Shown: positions 11,165-24,545, counted from the stretch's first letter. The stretch is 64,000 nucleotides of DNA from Aselliscus stoliczkanus (GCA_033961575.1 CM066731.1:131743001-131807000), one strand, 5' to 3'. Notes: generated by a model from the letters alone, not told the origin. Translations and numbers: made by a program.

Positions 11165-11450
11165 TTTGAATTCACAGTAACTGAGTTCAGCTTCTAGCTC
11201 TACTCTTTGCTAGTGATTTAAACATTTAGGCTTTATATATTTCAGTTTGTTTACCTACAAATGAGAAGCCAAAAAAGGTCAAGATAATAAGATTAGATCT
11301 ATTCTCAGCCTCATCACTTACCAACTCAGTGACCTTATGGAAAGTATATTTCCAGTTTCCTCAGCCATAAAGTATTACTCACTAATCATAGAACTCACTT
11401 CACTGGGTTGCCATGAAGTTTCAGAGACATAATGCATGTAGTTTAGCCAT
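11165..11450 (+). repeat. Two adjacent MIR-like fragments
   Basis: 11165-11270 has the pattern of a defined-trait sentence typical of MIR (CTAGCTCTACTCTTTGCTAG, then TTTACCTACAAATGAGAAGC). A second copy at about 11300-11450 has ATCACTTACCAACTCAGTGA, CCAGTTTCCTCAGCC and GGGTTGCCATGAAGTTTCAG. Confidence 0.7.
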
Positions 11451-13885
11451 CATGTTCCTTGGTTGGAGAAAAGATTGAATACATGGGAGCTATCATTATA
11501 ATACTGAAGGGATATTTGAAAAGCCTCCCTGCCAAACTTAGGCTGTTCTTGTGAGGCTCAACTTCTAACAATGTTTATGAAAAACTATTACACATTAAAT
11601 TACTTTTTAAACCATTTCAGGCTGACCATTAGGTGTATATCTGTTCATGTTTCATTAATTTAACTGATAATAGAGTATTAATGAAATGAACATAGAAGAA
11701 AAATTGAAAGTTATGTTTTTACTTAGTCATATTTATAGACAAATCTGCTTCTGACTTCATTAGTTTCACATGTTACAAAAGGAAATATTAATTAATTTTA
11801 AAACTCCAAATTAACTATTGTAAATGAAGATGTGACTAGAGCAGGAAATGACTAGCTTAAGGCTATGCCTGGCTCTTAAAATGCATTTTCCAACTAACAA
11901 GCCTATCAATTAATTCCAAGTCCAAGGCATCAAAGCTAAAATCAATTTGAGAGTTTTTTTGGGGGCATTTAGAAACATTTACTGAAAATATCTTAATTAA
12001 CCTAGTTTCATAATTTTATGTAATTATAAAACGTATTGCTTTTATTAGATTATTTTAAAATAATATAAGCAGGCATTGACTTTTCAAATTAGTTTATCAT
12101 TTTATAATTTCTAAACCTATATAATTCTAGGAAAAATATGTAAAGTGAAAAACCTAAAATATGTTAACATATATTCTATGAGTTTTTTTAAACTATGCTC
12201 AATTTAACAAAAAATAGATGCATTTTGATCTTTTATTTGACAGATGAATCTATGTATGTGCTTTAAGGCCAAATTTCTTTTTAACACTAGGGAAAATGCC
12301 AAATTTTTCTAACTGTTACCACATAGATTTACCAAGTAAACCTGAGGAGGGAAAGAAATCACTGGAAATGTATGAAAATATCTAACATTCTGCATGAATT
12401 AAACTTTTTGTAAGGTCAATGTAAATGCTGCATGTACTGTGTAATATGTTCTCTCAACCAGAATCGTATCAGCATCTGCTTCCACATATTTATTTTTCAA
12501 TAAATGTTTACTGAGGACCATGCCTGTTAGTTGCTAAACGAAACTAATTTATAGTCCAAATAATAACCTTGATATAACTTTGGAATCAGGAAAGCAAAAC
12601 TAAATATACTTTAAGTGTATTTATTGTATGCCAATTTTTTTTTCAACTTTTGTAACTTGTTCCCTTATGATGACCTCATTAAAAGACTATTAAAACAATG
12701 TACACATTGTCACTATCTATTAACTAGAATATTTGATTTGCCAGTGTTTCATTTTGCTCAAACAGAATGAATTAAATTACATATAATAGCTGATATATTC
12801 CAAGTGTTAAGTCTTGATAAGCTATCTTATTAGTATATTTTTAGTATTTAAAATTTGTATGAATCCCATTTTATTTTTTATAACATATTCTATTATTTTA
12901 TCAGGCAATAAAATAACAATACCTACTTTGGAATAGAGATCTTTTGGTTCCAGAGCATATCTTTAGAATTTCCACACCATGGATTTACGTCACTGGATGA
13001 TAAACCTTTGGTTCTTGAAGATGTCCAACTAGTATATAAAAGCCAATTGTCAAGATAATAACTTGGATGTGTCTCAATTTTCATATTTGTTTTGAATTCC
13101 CTGCCAAAGTCATATATTTATCTTTTGGAGGGAAATCATGTTAGTGAAAATAAGCATGTCTCCAGATTCAAAAGCCAAAACTTACAGGGCACTGGTAATG
13201 GAAATCATAGGGTGAGTATATTTGTAAGAATTATCATTGATGTGCATTGCTTCCATATCTCTTTTTTCCTTTGACTCTTGTAGGAGTCTGTGTTTTGTGT
13301 TTTGTGGGTATGGTCTGAATGAATCTGTTCAAGGCAGCTGCACCAATTCCCTTAAATACAAATCCAGGAAGCAGTGGGTGGTAGGGAGGATAGTCGTCAG
13401 AGGACAGGGTGGGATCTTACATTGACACAGTCAATGTAAATATTGAAGACCACCCAAATCATGCTTTGAAACTGAACCGTGTATGAAATGCTGACAGTGT
13501 AAATAGCACAGATATAAAAATATCAATAAAATTATAGAAAATAAATCCAGTTCCTTTAATTATATAATATTTATTGATGTTGTCCAAAACTTGTCCTGAA
13601 CACTAAATAAAACTTACAGGTTGGTATGACAAGTAGCACGCTACTCTATCAATTGGAAGATTAGTCCCTAATATATTACTGACTGTTGTGAGCCACTACA
13701 ACTTATACTTGTAGTTCTATCTTATCAGATAAGGCAGATTACAAGCTTTTGAAGGTTCAGGGCTGTGATTTCTTTTGTTTACTTCATCCCTGGGGTTTAA
13801 AATTATGATGCACAACTTTATCCATCAAGGTGCAAAAGGAAGAGAGCAATCCTCCATTATGAACAATAATGTAGCTTGAGTTTTG
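11451..13885. other. AT-rich sequence, unassigned
   Basis: No gene seen. A weak L2/MIR-like phrase (CAATAAATGTTTACTGAGGA) occurs near 12498. Around 13260-13430 the sequence is less AT-rich, but its open frames (60-62 codons) match nothing I recognise. Confidence 0.4.
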
Positions 13886-13970
13886 GGGGGGGTGTGTGTG
13901 TGCGCGCGCGCGCGTGCGCCTGGGGGTGTTATTTGTTTTGTTTTGTTTCGTTTTGTTTTGTTTTCTTTTC
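13886..13970. repeat. GT/GC alternating tract plus (TTTTG)n
   Basis: A G-run, then alternating purine-pyrimidine GTGTGTGTG and GCGCGCGCGCGCGTGCGC at about 13890-13919, followed by a GTTTT pentanucleotide repeat at about 13933-13965. Confidence 0.95.
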
Positions 13971-15309
13971 TTCATGTTAAAATTGCCCTTTAACTGTATC
14001 TTAATCAAAGACATGTGAATTGTAATTTTTAATTAGTAATTTTTAAATAGTGGAAACATGTTTCAGAAATAAGTTCATGTTTTCATTTAAAAAGTTGATG
14101 TCACAATTCACCTTTCAAGGTCAGTCTATTTTAAACTCAAAACCCTCTTCCTGAAAAAGTCTTGTGAGTTATAATATGAGATTTATAATCTGTCTGAAAT
14201 GCTCTTAATAGTTTATTTTTAATATGATGTAAACTAAAACTATATGGCAATTGAGCATAGCATTATGAAGCACCATATGGGCTTCTAAACTGAGATGATG
14301 ATACACATGGGTCCTGCCAACTACTCCTCTCTGTCTTTCCTTCCCCACCTGCCAGTTTTCTACCACATCCTGAATTCTGTCATGATATTGGATGCCTTTG
14401 ATATAAATTACTTAAACGGCAGCCTCTGTGTTTCTCAGTAAATATCTCTTAATCGTTAAAGGCCAAAAATAATAACCCTAGCCTTATTAAAAATCAGTGG
14501 CCTGTTTTAAGTTATAGGATTATCAACATATAAACTTTTCCAAATGAAGAAGTGACAAACAATTACCAGACCATAATTGAAGACCAAGTCTAAGTAATGA
14601 AAAGACACTGACAAAACTAAAGTGGAGCCAATTCCTCAGAGAATCAGCTAGACTAGCCCTAACAGGTACTAGTAAAAAATACAGTGTCTGGTTTTTCTCC
14701 ACCATTTATGGTCAAGTTTTAAGTATTTTCTATAGGAAGATAGATGCTTTCTTTTTCTGTTTATGTTTCCTTCTGCTGTCCACACTTAGACCATTGAGTC
14801 TAGAAGAGTTTGAATCTTAAGAAAAAAGGTTGTGTGAAATATTCATAAAAACAGGAGATTAGGGACATGCTATCAGCTCAGAAGATTAAACATCTGTGGC
14901 ACTTGCTCTGATGGCACGAAATCAAGGTCAGCTTAAGAGAAAATGATGCAGTAGGGGGAAGATTTCTTTGATATATTCTTTTCCACTCACCCTCCTAACC
15001 CCCTCTCCTTCCTCTCATTTAAATGGGGAGAATGTCCATTGAAATACTGTATGCATAGCATTGTTTTGACATTTTAATTTATATTGCCATTAGTTAGCCT
15101 TGTTTTTCTGCCTATAATGTCTGTGCCTTCTTGATTCCCTACACTTTTGTTTCTTTGATGATTCCCCTTGCCTTCCCACCCCCCTTCACGTCTTTCTGGT
15201 TCTTCTCCCTTTGTTTCTCTCTTTTTCCTATGATGGGAAAAAACAAAGGGGTGAAATTACAATAAATGCTATGATGAGGATAAAGTAGAATAAGTGGACA
15301 ATGGCCTTG
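13971..15309. other. Unassigned sequence
   Basis: No gene or named repeat. Pyrimidine-rich patch at 14985-15020 and again at 15165-15235. Confidence 0.4.
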
Positions 15310-15860
15310 TTTAATTTTACCACTTACTATTTGTGTAATATCCGCCCCCCACCTCCACCCCCGGCAAGAACTTACTTATCTTACAACTGGAGGTTTATAG
15401 CCTTTGAACAATATCTTTCCATTTCCCCCACCCCAGCCCCTGGCAACCACCATTCTACGCTCAGTGTCTATGATTTCAGCTTTTTTAGATTCCATGCATG
15501 AGATCATACAATATTTGTCTGTCTCTGTTTGACTTATTTCACTTGGCATAATACCCTCACATTCCATTCATGTCACAAATGACAGATTTCCTTCATTTTA
15601 TGACTGAAAAATATTCCTCTGTGTGTGTGTGCGTGTGTGTATGCGCACGCGTGTGTGTGACATTTTCTTTATCCATTCATCCATCAATGGACATGTAGGT
15701 TGTTTATGTCTTGGCTACTGCAAATAATGTAATATGTATTATTTTATTAATAAGTACTCATCTTACCTTGAGTTTGCTTCTTTTTCTCCTTTGAATGTGT
15801 CCCTTTAGAGCTAAGTTATGAGACATACCATGTTTTTTCCTATTCCATAGCTCTATATTT
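15310..15860 (-). repeat. Old LINE-1 3' fragment, antisense, with internal (GT)n
   Basis: Plus strand reads as reversed L1 3' sequence: CCTGGCAACCACCATTCTAC (15440), TTGACTTATTTCACTTGGCA (15529), ATCCATTCATCCATCAATGG near 15671 and TTGGCTACTGCAAATAAT near 15711. A GT/GC-rich microsatellite of about 40 bp sits inside it at 15618-15660. Confidence 0.88.
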
Positions 15861-16309
15861 CCCTAAGTAATACTGTCAGGATTACTACATACCTATTTCC
15901 AAAAAGTAAGGGTTGGAAAAGGAAGGAGAGGCACAGGCAGAAGAATGAAGGACAGGATTAAGAAAGAAGACATATATTTCTCCCTGTCTCTCTCTACCTT
16001 GGTTGGCTTTCTGGTGATGGCTGCACCTTTTCCATGGCTCCAGCTCCCACTTTCTGTGGCCCCAACTTCTGCCAGGCAGCCCCTGCCCTGATCCTAGCCT
16101 CTACCACATGGGCTCCAGGAACATACCGAGCCCTACGAGTGGTAGAATCCCCCAACAATTGCTATTCTCTGAGTTGTTTCACTTTCCTCTATAACCAGGG
16201 AATGTAACCAGTCTCCCTCTAATAAATCTGTTCCACTTGAAATATCTAGAATGATTTCTATTTTCCTGACTAACCCCTGATGGATACAAATAATACAGTG
16301 GAAAGAGTT
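15861..16309. other. Unassigned sequence
   Basis: A moderately GC-richer patch (16005-16130, with GGCTCCAGCTCCCAC) but no recognised gene or repeat. Confidence 0.4.
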
Positions 16310-16430
16310 CTGCAAAGGAAGTCAGAAGACCTGATTTCATGTTCTAAGTGTGACAGCTGGCAAGATTGGGTCAGATCATTCAACCTCAGGTTCATGAAGC
16401 TGCTTTATGGCTCAAATACCATAGTTTATA
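16310..16430 (+). repeat. MIR SINE fragment
   Basis: Carries MIR-type wording: GTCAGAAGACCTGATTTCAT followed by GTGACAGCTGGCAAG and TTCAACCTCAGGTT. Confidence 0.7.
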
Positions 16431-17560
16431 GTAAAGTTCTTTAACTCACCTCCATTAACAGACTTATCACATTCATAAAAGTGTTTCATTCCTCTATAAA
16501 ACTTGGTGATTGACATCCAACAGCACAGTGAAAGCTCAGAGCTAACAGTCTTCCTTCCAGGAGTCTACAATTCTACTCCTACACTCTGATTTATGTTCTT
16601 ACCAAGAGTTGGTTCTATTTATTCCAAGACCTGTTTATGCCAGTTGTTAGTATAATTACATCATTGAATGAGTGAGTGACTGAGGCCAAACTAGTTCGGT
16701 GACTTTTACTATGAAGAGATGTAAGAGACAGACTGGTAGTAAGTAATAAGTGACCTTTTGGAGCACTATAGAGTTGGTGGAGAACAATCAATCCTCCCCT
16801 CATCCTTCTTGTGGCTCAGAAAAGTCATTTGAACTGATCCTCTGGCTCCATCTTTCTGATAAGAAAGGAGGGTTCAAACAGCCTTCCCTTGCTACTAAAG
16901 CAGAACTGGTAATTACCTCTTATCTGAAAGTGGCTGTGGCTGAGCTCCTGATAAGTGACGCACCTGATGCAGATGGGTTATAGAGAAGGGACAGAAGTGG
17001 AAGATCAGACACATGAAGTGTCAGGAAGACAGCTTACATTCTCATTAGGTGCTGGTGCCATGATACCCAAGGATCTCTGCAATACAGCCAGACAAAGGAG
17101 AAGGTGACACAGTTATGGTCATTTTGCTGGCCCAACCTCCAAGAAGTCACTCCCTAGATAGGTGTATACCAGAAGCAAGGTGTCATATGTCATCCCTCTG
17201 CTCTGGGAGGTAAGAGGTTGAGACTAAGACAGATATCCCTTATCAGAGGGCCATGATTCAGGAGGCTGCTATCAGGCCCTGTGAAGAACCAACAACTGTG
17301 CATCACACCAGAGTGTCAGCATTTGAAAGCCTATCATACAGCTGAAAGCCACAGCTAGCAATGGACAAATAAGCAATTTCACCACTACCCATAAAAAGGT
17401 AGTTTTCACCAGGAGCAAAAATTATGTCCAACCAAGAAGCGTATAGCCAACTCTCTGTACACTGTTGCTATAAGGACAAATCTCTTCCTTTTCCCTTCTC
17501 ACCAAACCAACACCAGGGGAACACATGTGGATAAGAAGAAAGAAATATTAATAACCAAAA
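16431..17560. other. Non-repetitive-looking, moderately GC sequence, unassigned
   Basis: A kilobase with more balanced composition than its neighbours and no simple repeats. A 77-codon plus-strand open frame at 16750-16983 has no recognisable domain. It could be an old LTR or DNA transposon body, or conserved non-coding DNA; I cannot tell. Confidence 0.35.
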
Positions 17561-19993
17561 TAAAATATTTTATTAACTATAAATGACAGAATGTTATATA
17601 ACTGAAATCCTTTTAAGGAAGCCTGCTACCCAGAAGGAACGATGGGTAACTGGAAAGAACTGCTACTGAAACAGTAGTAGAAGTTATTGAAAAATTTATC
17701 CATTTCATGTTTTTATACCCAAGTTGAGATTTCACCAATATGGTTATTTTTAAATCATTTTTATGATTCCATCTTTACAACTTTTCAGCTAACTGTAGTC
17801 AGAGTTTCTTCTGTAGAAGAATTCACATTGAAAACTTTTTAAAAATGCAAACTAATATACATTATCAGAGATTACCAAGAGTAAATAGATGTTAAAATTG
17901 TTTTTAACAAAAAAAGACCTTATAGAAATCCCTGGTCAATAACTGCATTTGCAAAATACAGAAAAAGACATTTGTATATCTTGAGTGCTGGGTTTCCATC
18001 CCATTGTAGAGCTCCTGTTCTAAATTTCCAGCCTACCCCTTCTAATCTAATACCTTCTTGCTGTCTGTATCTGCCTAAGAAGACAGCTATCTCCTAAAAT
18101 AAACCTCTCCTCCAAAAAACAAGGAGAAAAGCAAGTCATAGGAAATCAATTGAGGTTAATATGATTTAACCCTCCATCTTATGCCTCCTGCCTTTCAAAA
18201 TGAGCATAGGCCATCCACTTAATGGAAGAACTGCAGGCAAGAACTAATTAATCAACATCAGAATTTATTTTAGATAAGTTTAAAAAAGAAATCAATCAGT
18301 CCTATTTAACCAACAGTCCCCAGTAAGTGCTAATTAAAACACAGATTCCAGAAACTTGGCATACTCTTCAGATTACATAGGAAGTGTACATTGGTAAATA
18401 TCCTGGGGGTGAAGTGGGAGGAGTCTACATTCATTTGCGTGGAAGCAAATTAGGCTGTTGCTATATAATGTGATTTGGCAGCTACTGGAATGCCCCCTCT
18501 GACCAAAAAGGTCCTCAGAAATGTCCTTTGACAGAACCAGAAATTTCTGATTAGAATAAAGGCATCAATGATACTTACTTAAATTTAAAAGCTAATAAAT
18601 TAATCAGTTATTTTTCAACACCTTCACATAAATTGGTTGGTCAGCTAATTAGTTCCAGTTCTCTGAGAGGTTAGTACATAGGATGAGTAAGTTTTGAAGA
18701 AGAGGGATTTTCAAGAAAGTTAAATAGCAATGCTTATCAAAGCAGTACCCGAAGATCAGGAAGGTAGGAACTAAGGGAGGGTTGTAGAAGTGGAAATGAC
18801 TTGCCCTTAAAAAAAATATCAACATTTCTTCTAGGATGAGCCTTCTGTACCATGTAATTCCTATCACAAATTTAAAATAAACATCGCCTTTCCCAACATT
18901 GTGTTTTTCCCAAAGAACTTTCCTGAAATTTGGAAAGGGAATTTGCTTTTATTTTCATCTTATTTGATACATGTGGTCAGACACCAGAGAAATAGTGGAC
19001 AAAAGATGAGACCAGAGCCTGAAGAAACCTAAGTTCCAGATTCAACTTTTATTAACAGGAAAGAGCTTTCGCCTTCTTTCACAAGACCCCCTGAATAGTT
19101 CATTGCTTTTCCATTTTTGTTTTTAAAGTACCTAAGCCAAAGCAACGGCAAGCTTGATTTTTAAAATAGGATCAGTGACAAATGCTGAAATGCCAAGTCG
19201 ACATGCACAGGATACAACCAAGTGAAATCTAAGAAGGAATTTGGAAGGCAGATTGGGGAAACGTGGGCCCAAATCTGGGCCTGCCAACTGCTCTCCATAA
19301 ACTGTGCTGAGGTCGAAGGGACATTTGGGAATTTATTCAGAAACACACCCAGACCAAGTAAGCATACACTGCTTCTCCTTGGAGTCTTAAGGGTATTTTT
19401 TAATGAGGGTGCTAGAGCACTTTTCCCAAATTAAAGATTTCCACCTTCCTTCATTGGATAAGGTTCTTTCTCCCAGTGACTAAACTTTCTTCTGCATTAG
19501 ATTAGGCCTCTTTTGTACTTCCCTAGTTTGTGCAACACCACTACAAGATATTTTCCCCTCCTGGAACCAGATTCCTCATATGGTTCTGGTGTCCCTCAGG
19601 TCATACTGAGGTCAAACAGCAACTTAACAATGGAAAAACTGACCAGTATATGTTCTCTAAATGTTTGCAGACCACTCCTGGAAGAATGTTCTATGTGGAT
19701 AACCAACTAAACATTTACTAAAATCACATTTTACAAGACTAATAGGAGGAAGAGATGTGCTTAAGATCTTTAAACCCAGTTTATACAGCTTATATATAAT
19801 ATACAGTGAAGGCAACTGTCTACTAGTATACATGTTAAATAAATTAATATTTATAAACTACTTTGACATTCTCAAACATAGTACACTTTGGATTATAGGA
19901 ATTTTGAAACCTTAAATCATCAAGGTTTCAGAACACATTGAAAAAGCTATTTTATAGAAAAAGTGTTTCAAAAGGCATTAGAAATATATTTTA
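17561..19993. other. Unassigned AT-rich sequence
   Basis: No gene, RNA or clear repeat. Short open frames (60-72 codons) on both strands show no recognised protein features. Confidence 0.4.
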
Positions 19994-20144
19994 GGGCCGG
20001 CCGAGTGGCTCAGTTGGTTAAGAGCTCACTCAAGAGTGTGAGCTGAGCTCTGAGCAACAGCAGTTCTATGCCCAGCCCTAGCTGAGCTGCCGCTAAGCTG
20101 GCAACAGGTGGCAGGATGGCTCAGCTAAAAAAAAAAAAAAAAAA
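19994..20144 (+). repeat. tRNA-derived SINE, variant body
   Basis: Head GGGCCGGCCGAGTGGCTCAG with TTGGTTAAGAGCTC, then a different body from the other copies, with GAGCTGCCGCTAAGCTGGCA and GCAGGATGGCTCAGC, then an 18-A tail. Flanked by imperfect repeats of GAA(A/G)TATATTT on both sides. Confidence 0.85.
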
Positions 20145-21208
20145 GAAAGAAGTATATTTGAATAGCCTTTTCAAGAAAAGCCTTGAAAAAAATCAAATAC
20201 AAACCTTATTAAAACTCTTTATAAGATACTCTTCTACTTTAACTTGCAAACCAGAGCTGTTTCTATTAATTCACATTTTGCCTCCTTAAAATTACAAGTA
20301 TTACTAATAATTTTAAAAGATATGAATCCAATAACTCTGAAAGAACACAGGATATATAAAAATCATGTTACATATAAATCAGAAATTAATGGTAATATAA
20401 TCAGCAACGTGGTACTGTTTTATACATAGTAAGTATAGCATGTGGCAGAAGAAAAGAGTGAATTAGGAAATCAAAATATGATTTGCAGATCTCTGGGAAA
20501 TGTCTCTAAACATGATCAAATTGTGTATCTAAACAGAAAAGCAAATGCTTTTCTTCAGTCTAGATTATATTATTGTTACAAATCATTCACTATAGGTAAG
20601 GGCAAAACTGAGGAACTCTCTTCCAATTTAAATAGACATATAACACAGAAAAGAGAAGCAACACTAGTGTTCTTAGCATACATTATTTTTCTTTCTTCAC
20701 CAAGTTATTAGTATTCTTTCAATGAGATAGTGTTTCTTGACATATGCATATTCATGTACGACTATTTGTGCTATTTATGGGCAGGTTTATTAAACAGCTC
20801 ATTCTGTCTGTGTTACATAATTTCATTGGTAACATTTGGTTAAGGTAAATTGATATATACATGAAATCAGGGAGAAAGTCTGGTTATTCTGAATTTAGGT
20901 ATTATCTTCAAATCTATCATTGCTTTTCCCTGGAAATTTATTATTTGTACATTCATAGCCATTCAAAGTCATCAGATTTTTTCATCCATCTCTGAAGAAA
21001 AAGAAAACATTTTTGATAAATGTTTGGTAGGTCTTGGAAATTTCTAGAAATGAAACAGTATATTTCTGACCTCGAATACCCAAATTAATCATAATATCAG
21101 CATTAAAACAAGGGGTACACCGAGAATGATAAGTAATCAGTTGAATTAGTCTTTTTCCAGCCCAGCAAAAAATGCCCTGAGCTCTAAGCAAAGGTTTTAA
21201 ACACCAAT
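20145..21208. other. Unassigned AT-rich sequence
   Basis: No gene seen. The 89-codon open frame at 20442-20711 has no recognisable family features. Confidence 0.4.
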
Positions 21209-21211
21209 GAA

Positions 21212-21250
<39 letters not shown>

Positions 21251-21254
21251 ATAG
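21209..21254. repeat. (AAAT)n microsatellite
   Basis: About eleven uninterrupted AATA units. Confidence 0.97.
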
Positions 21255-22929
21255 CAAAGTTAGTCCAGAATAGATTAATTCACAGGGCATTTCACTAGCC
21301 TTTATCTTCTGTTGTTATAGCTGGAGTAAGGCCCCATTCTCCAGGGAAATCATGCTCTGGGCAATTACTTTCTTGGCACAGATTACCAGAATTCACGACA
21401 ATTCCAACCAAGCTGTACTCTGTTAACCTGAGTCTATTACCAGTTCTGAAATACTGATTTATCAGGGGATTTTGAGATCTTTAATTACATTACATTGAAG
21501 AAAACTAGGTACTTGGGATACATTTTTGTGTGATTCAGGATAGGCTAACCGCTATAAAAAATTTTAAAAAAAGACACCAATAATCTTCAAGGCTTAACAC
21601 AATAGAATTCTACTCCTGTATCAAGTAAGAAGTCAAGGAGTCCACTTGATGAGCAGCCATCAGGTAGTGACTTGGGAACCCAGCTATTCCTATCCTGTTG
21701 CTCCACTGTACTGTAGAGAGCATCAGCCATTGATTGGATCCTCTGTACCCACACAGCAAGTGGAAGAAGAGAGAACATGCAGATCAGGCCTCAAAATGGT
21801 GCACATCATGTCATTCACTTTCCATTGGGCAGAAACAAGTCACAAGGATATACCAAACAGCTAGGGAGATGGAGAAGTAGAGTTTACTTCCCTGCCCAGG
21901 GAAGAAAGAAACAGATTTGAAAAACAACTAGCCAATATTTCCTAAAAATTTCTGATCCTAAAGAATTTACATTCTGTCTAGGGAAAACAAACAATTAAAA
22001 ACAAGCACAATAAATTATAAATTAAATAGTTTGTTAAAAAGTGATAATACAGTTGCCTCTGGGAGTGGGGGTGGGACATAAGGGAAAGAAAACACAGAAC
22101 AGGATGAAAAGGAGAAGAGCCTTTTGACAACGATGTAGGTGGCTGAGGTAGTGCGGAGAATAGATCACTGGAGTAGAGAAGAAACAGGAGGCCAATTATT
22201 GGAGGCTTCATCTTTACCAATAATGGCACAATATTACAAAAAGTGATTGGTGATCCAGGAACTAAAATCAGAGAAATGGGGGTGGGGAGGTGTTCCATGA
22301 GTTAGTTGATAACAGCAATAAGGAGTAGGCAACTTGTCTTGGAATTCAAAGTTTTAGAGAGGATGGAAATGATTTGAAAGCAGCAATGAGGGACAAAGAG
22401 GATGTCTGCCCCCATCTTCAGGTCTAGCTGTCTATGAGCTATAGAATAAAAAGCAGCCACCATCTGAGAAGGCTGCAGGGAAGGAGGGCCCTCAGAGGAG
22501 GCCAGTTTCCACTAGAGCCAGAAAACAAAGGGAACATTTAAGTCGTCAAGGAATATCAGGGATTTGCTGAATATGGAATGGCCAGGAAATCTGGGGCTTT
22601 CTGTGGTGAGTGGCATGAAGAGGGATAAATGACATATTGAGATGAGTCTCAGGCAGGTTAACCAGTGGAGAAGGGACTTCGACATTTAGATGAGCTACAA
22701 GGACCTGAAGCAAGGCATCTCTCAAAGAAGTTTCACCATTTTCTTTGGCTAAATTGAGTCTACAATTTGATGAGAACATTTGTTTTGCAACCAAATTTTC
22801 TAAACTATTTCATATTCCTTTTTAGCGTTTTAAATTAAAACTGATTTTAAATCCATCTTTGATGAAACTCTAGTCACGATTCTCCTTCTGAAATTTAAAG
22901 GTACATAAAAATACATTTCTTACTGATAC
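21255..22929. other. Unassigned, with likely L2 and other old-repeat pieces
   Basis: An L2-like phrase (GAATTTACATTCTGTCTAGG) occurs at about 21964-21983. It is followed at 22050-22350 by GA-rich wording (ACAGAACAGGATGAAAAGGA, GGAGGCTTCATC) typical of an old interspersed repeat I cannot name. Confidence 0.4.
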
Positions 22930-23440
22930 AAACATAGAATCACAGATTCTCAGGGTTTGAAAGTTTTAATTTACTTTGTTCAACCATCCAGCTGATGCTA
23001 GAATCCTTTCTTGCATATCCTTGCCAAGTCATCTTCTGGAAGTAGGTTTGAACATCTCCAGGGATGGTGTATCTAGTGAGGTGGTTAAGAGCGTGGGCTC
23101 TGGAATTAAGAAAACCTAAATCTGAATTCTTATTCTATTGCTTCACTCATGTAAACTTTGGTAAGTTATTTAACTTTTTTTCTCAGAGTTTCAGGATCTT
23201 TATCTGTAAAATGCAGATAATATTACAACTTAACTCATAGAGTTATACAAAGGAAATGATACATGTATAGCATTCAGCACAATGACCAACACATAGTAAG
23301 TGCTTGATAGGTAGTTGATAATATTATCACTATCTTTATTTATGCCACTATTCTTATTTTCAAGATATCATCTTTCAATGTTGGATAACTGCCTTAGGAA
23401 TTTCTTCCTGCCGCTTCATAGAAAAATGGGGCTTCAACTG
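22930..23440 (+). repeat. Old interspersed repeat split by a MIR
   Basis: 23060-23335 is a good MIR: GTGGTTAAGAGCGTGGGCTC, then GTAAGTTATTTAACTT, CTTTATCTGTAAAATGCAGA and ACACATAGTAAGTGCTTGAT. The flanks (22980-23055 with TTGAACATCTCCAGGGATGG; 23365-23425 with TTAGGAATTTCTTCCTGCCG) read like two halves of one older, widespread mammalian repeat, so the MIR seems to have landed in it. Family of the outer repeat not assigned. Confidence 0.7.
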
Positions 23441-24069
23441 GGACAGTCAGCATAGAAAAAAAAAAAAAATGTGGCTTCAGATTATAACTTGGCAAAATAA
23501 ATTTATTGTTTCATGAGCCATAATTCATCATAAATTTGAAAGAAATTCTTTGCAAAAAAACATGCATAATCTCATAGATACCCTGTTAGGATTTCAAGAT
23601 ATCTTTTCAATAGTATAAACAGAGAAACCCTTGAATTATTAAATCTATAAAGCCTTGTCAATGCTATCTGGTTTATAACACTCATGCAAAGTGAAGAGAT
23701 GTGAACAAATGTAATCTGTTATCTGAACATCACAATTGGGCAATGACTCACATGGAAATTTAATTTCAGTAGCACTCACAGTAATCATTTCCCTGAGTTC
23801 AGAGCTTTCAGTTGACACAAGCCACTCTAGACAATAAACAGAACCTTAACCAAAAGGTTTCTGTGAAGCTTCTCTTAAATTCAGAGAAAACAAATTTCCA
23901 TGCTACCAGAGTTTATTGCCAGTGAATGCTTTTGTCAGGATGCTCAGAGCATTTGATAATAGAAGTAAGAAAATAGAATCAAAATTCTAAGAACTACAAT
24001 AAAACTAGTCATTTCTAATTTATCCGAATGCCATAACTAGTAAATTGTGATATATGTTAATGAACTTTT
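23441..24069. other. Unassigned AT-rich sequence
   Basis: A 14-nt A-run at 23457-23470; no gene or named repeat. Confidence 0.4.
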
Positions 24070-24545
24070 TTTTTTAAAGATTTTTTGTTGGGGACTTCGG
24101 GGAGGGGAACAACGTTGGGGAATCGGGGAAGGGGAACAGACAAGTTGCTGTCCATTTTGTTCTTCAGTCTAGTTGTGGAGGACGTTGTTTCACTGGCCCA
24201 TGTTGGTATTGTGATCATTGCGCTCTTCTCGGCTGAGGCAGTCGGTCGCTGGTCATTGGATGGACACTCACAGAGGCTCACAGCAGCTCACGCTGGCTGC
24301 CTGCTGCTCACGCTGACTGCCAGTCACTCACGGCAGCTCATGGCAGCCCACTGCAGCAGGGGCTGTAGCGTACACCATCACCGGGGATTCACAGCAGCCC
24401 AGCTCCAGGTGGAGCTGTTGCTCACCATCTTAGCTACAGAGAGTGCAGTATCACTGGCCCTTCTGTGGAATCTGAACCGGGACCCTGCTGCTCAGAGCTG
24501 GTGTCCCAAGCCAACTCCTAACCAATGTGCCACTCAGCCAGCCCT
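24070..24545 (-). repeat. Long composite tRNA-derived SINE, minus orientation
   Basis: Read on the minus strand it starts GGGCTGGCTGAGTGGC, has the tRNA-like head, the body with ACTAGACTGAAGAACAAAAT (from about 24173 down) and CCCCTCCCCG near the end, then a poly(A). Direct repeats of GAACTTTTTT flank it on the plus strand (about 24062 and 24552). Same architecture as the copies at 30786 and 36474. The tail signal is decayed. Confidence 0.9.

Noticed and set aside
21209..21254. Regular short repeats considered as a CRISPR-like array
   Set aside because: Pure AAAT microsatellite with no spacers, in a mammalian genome.
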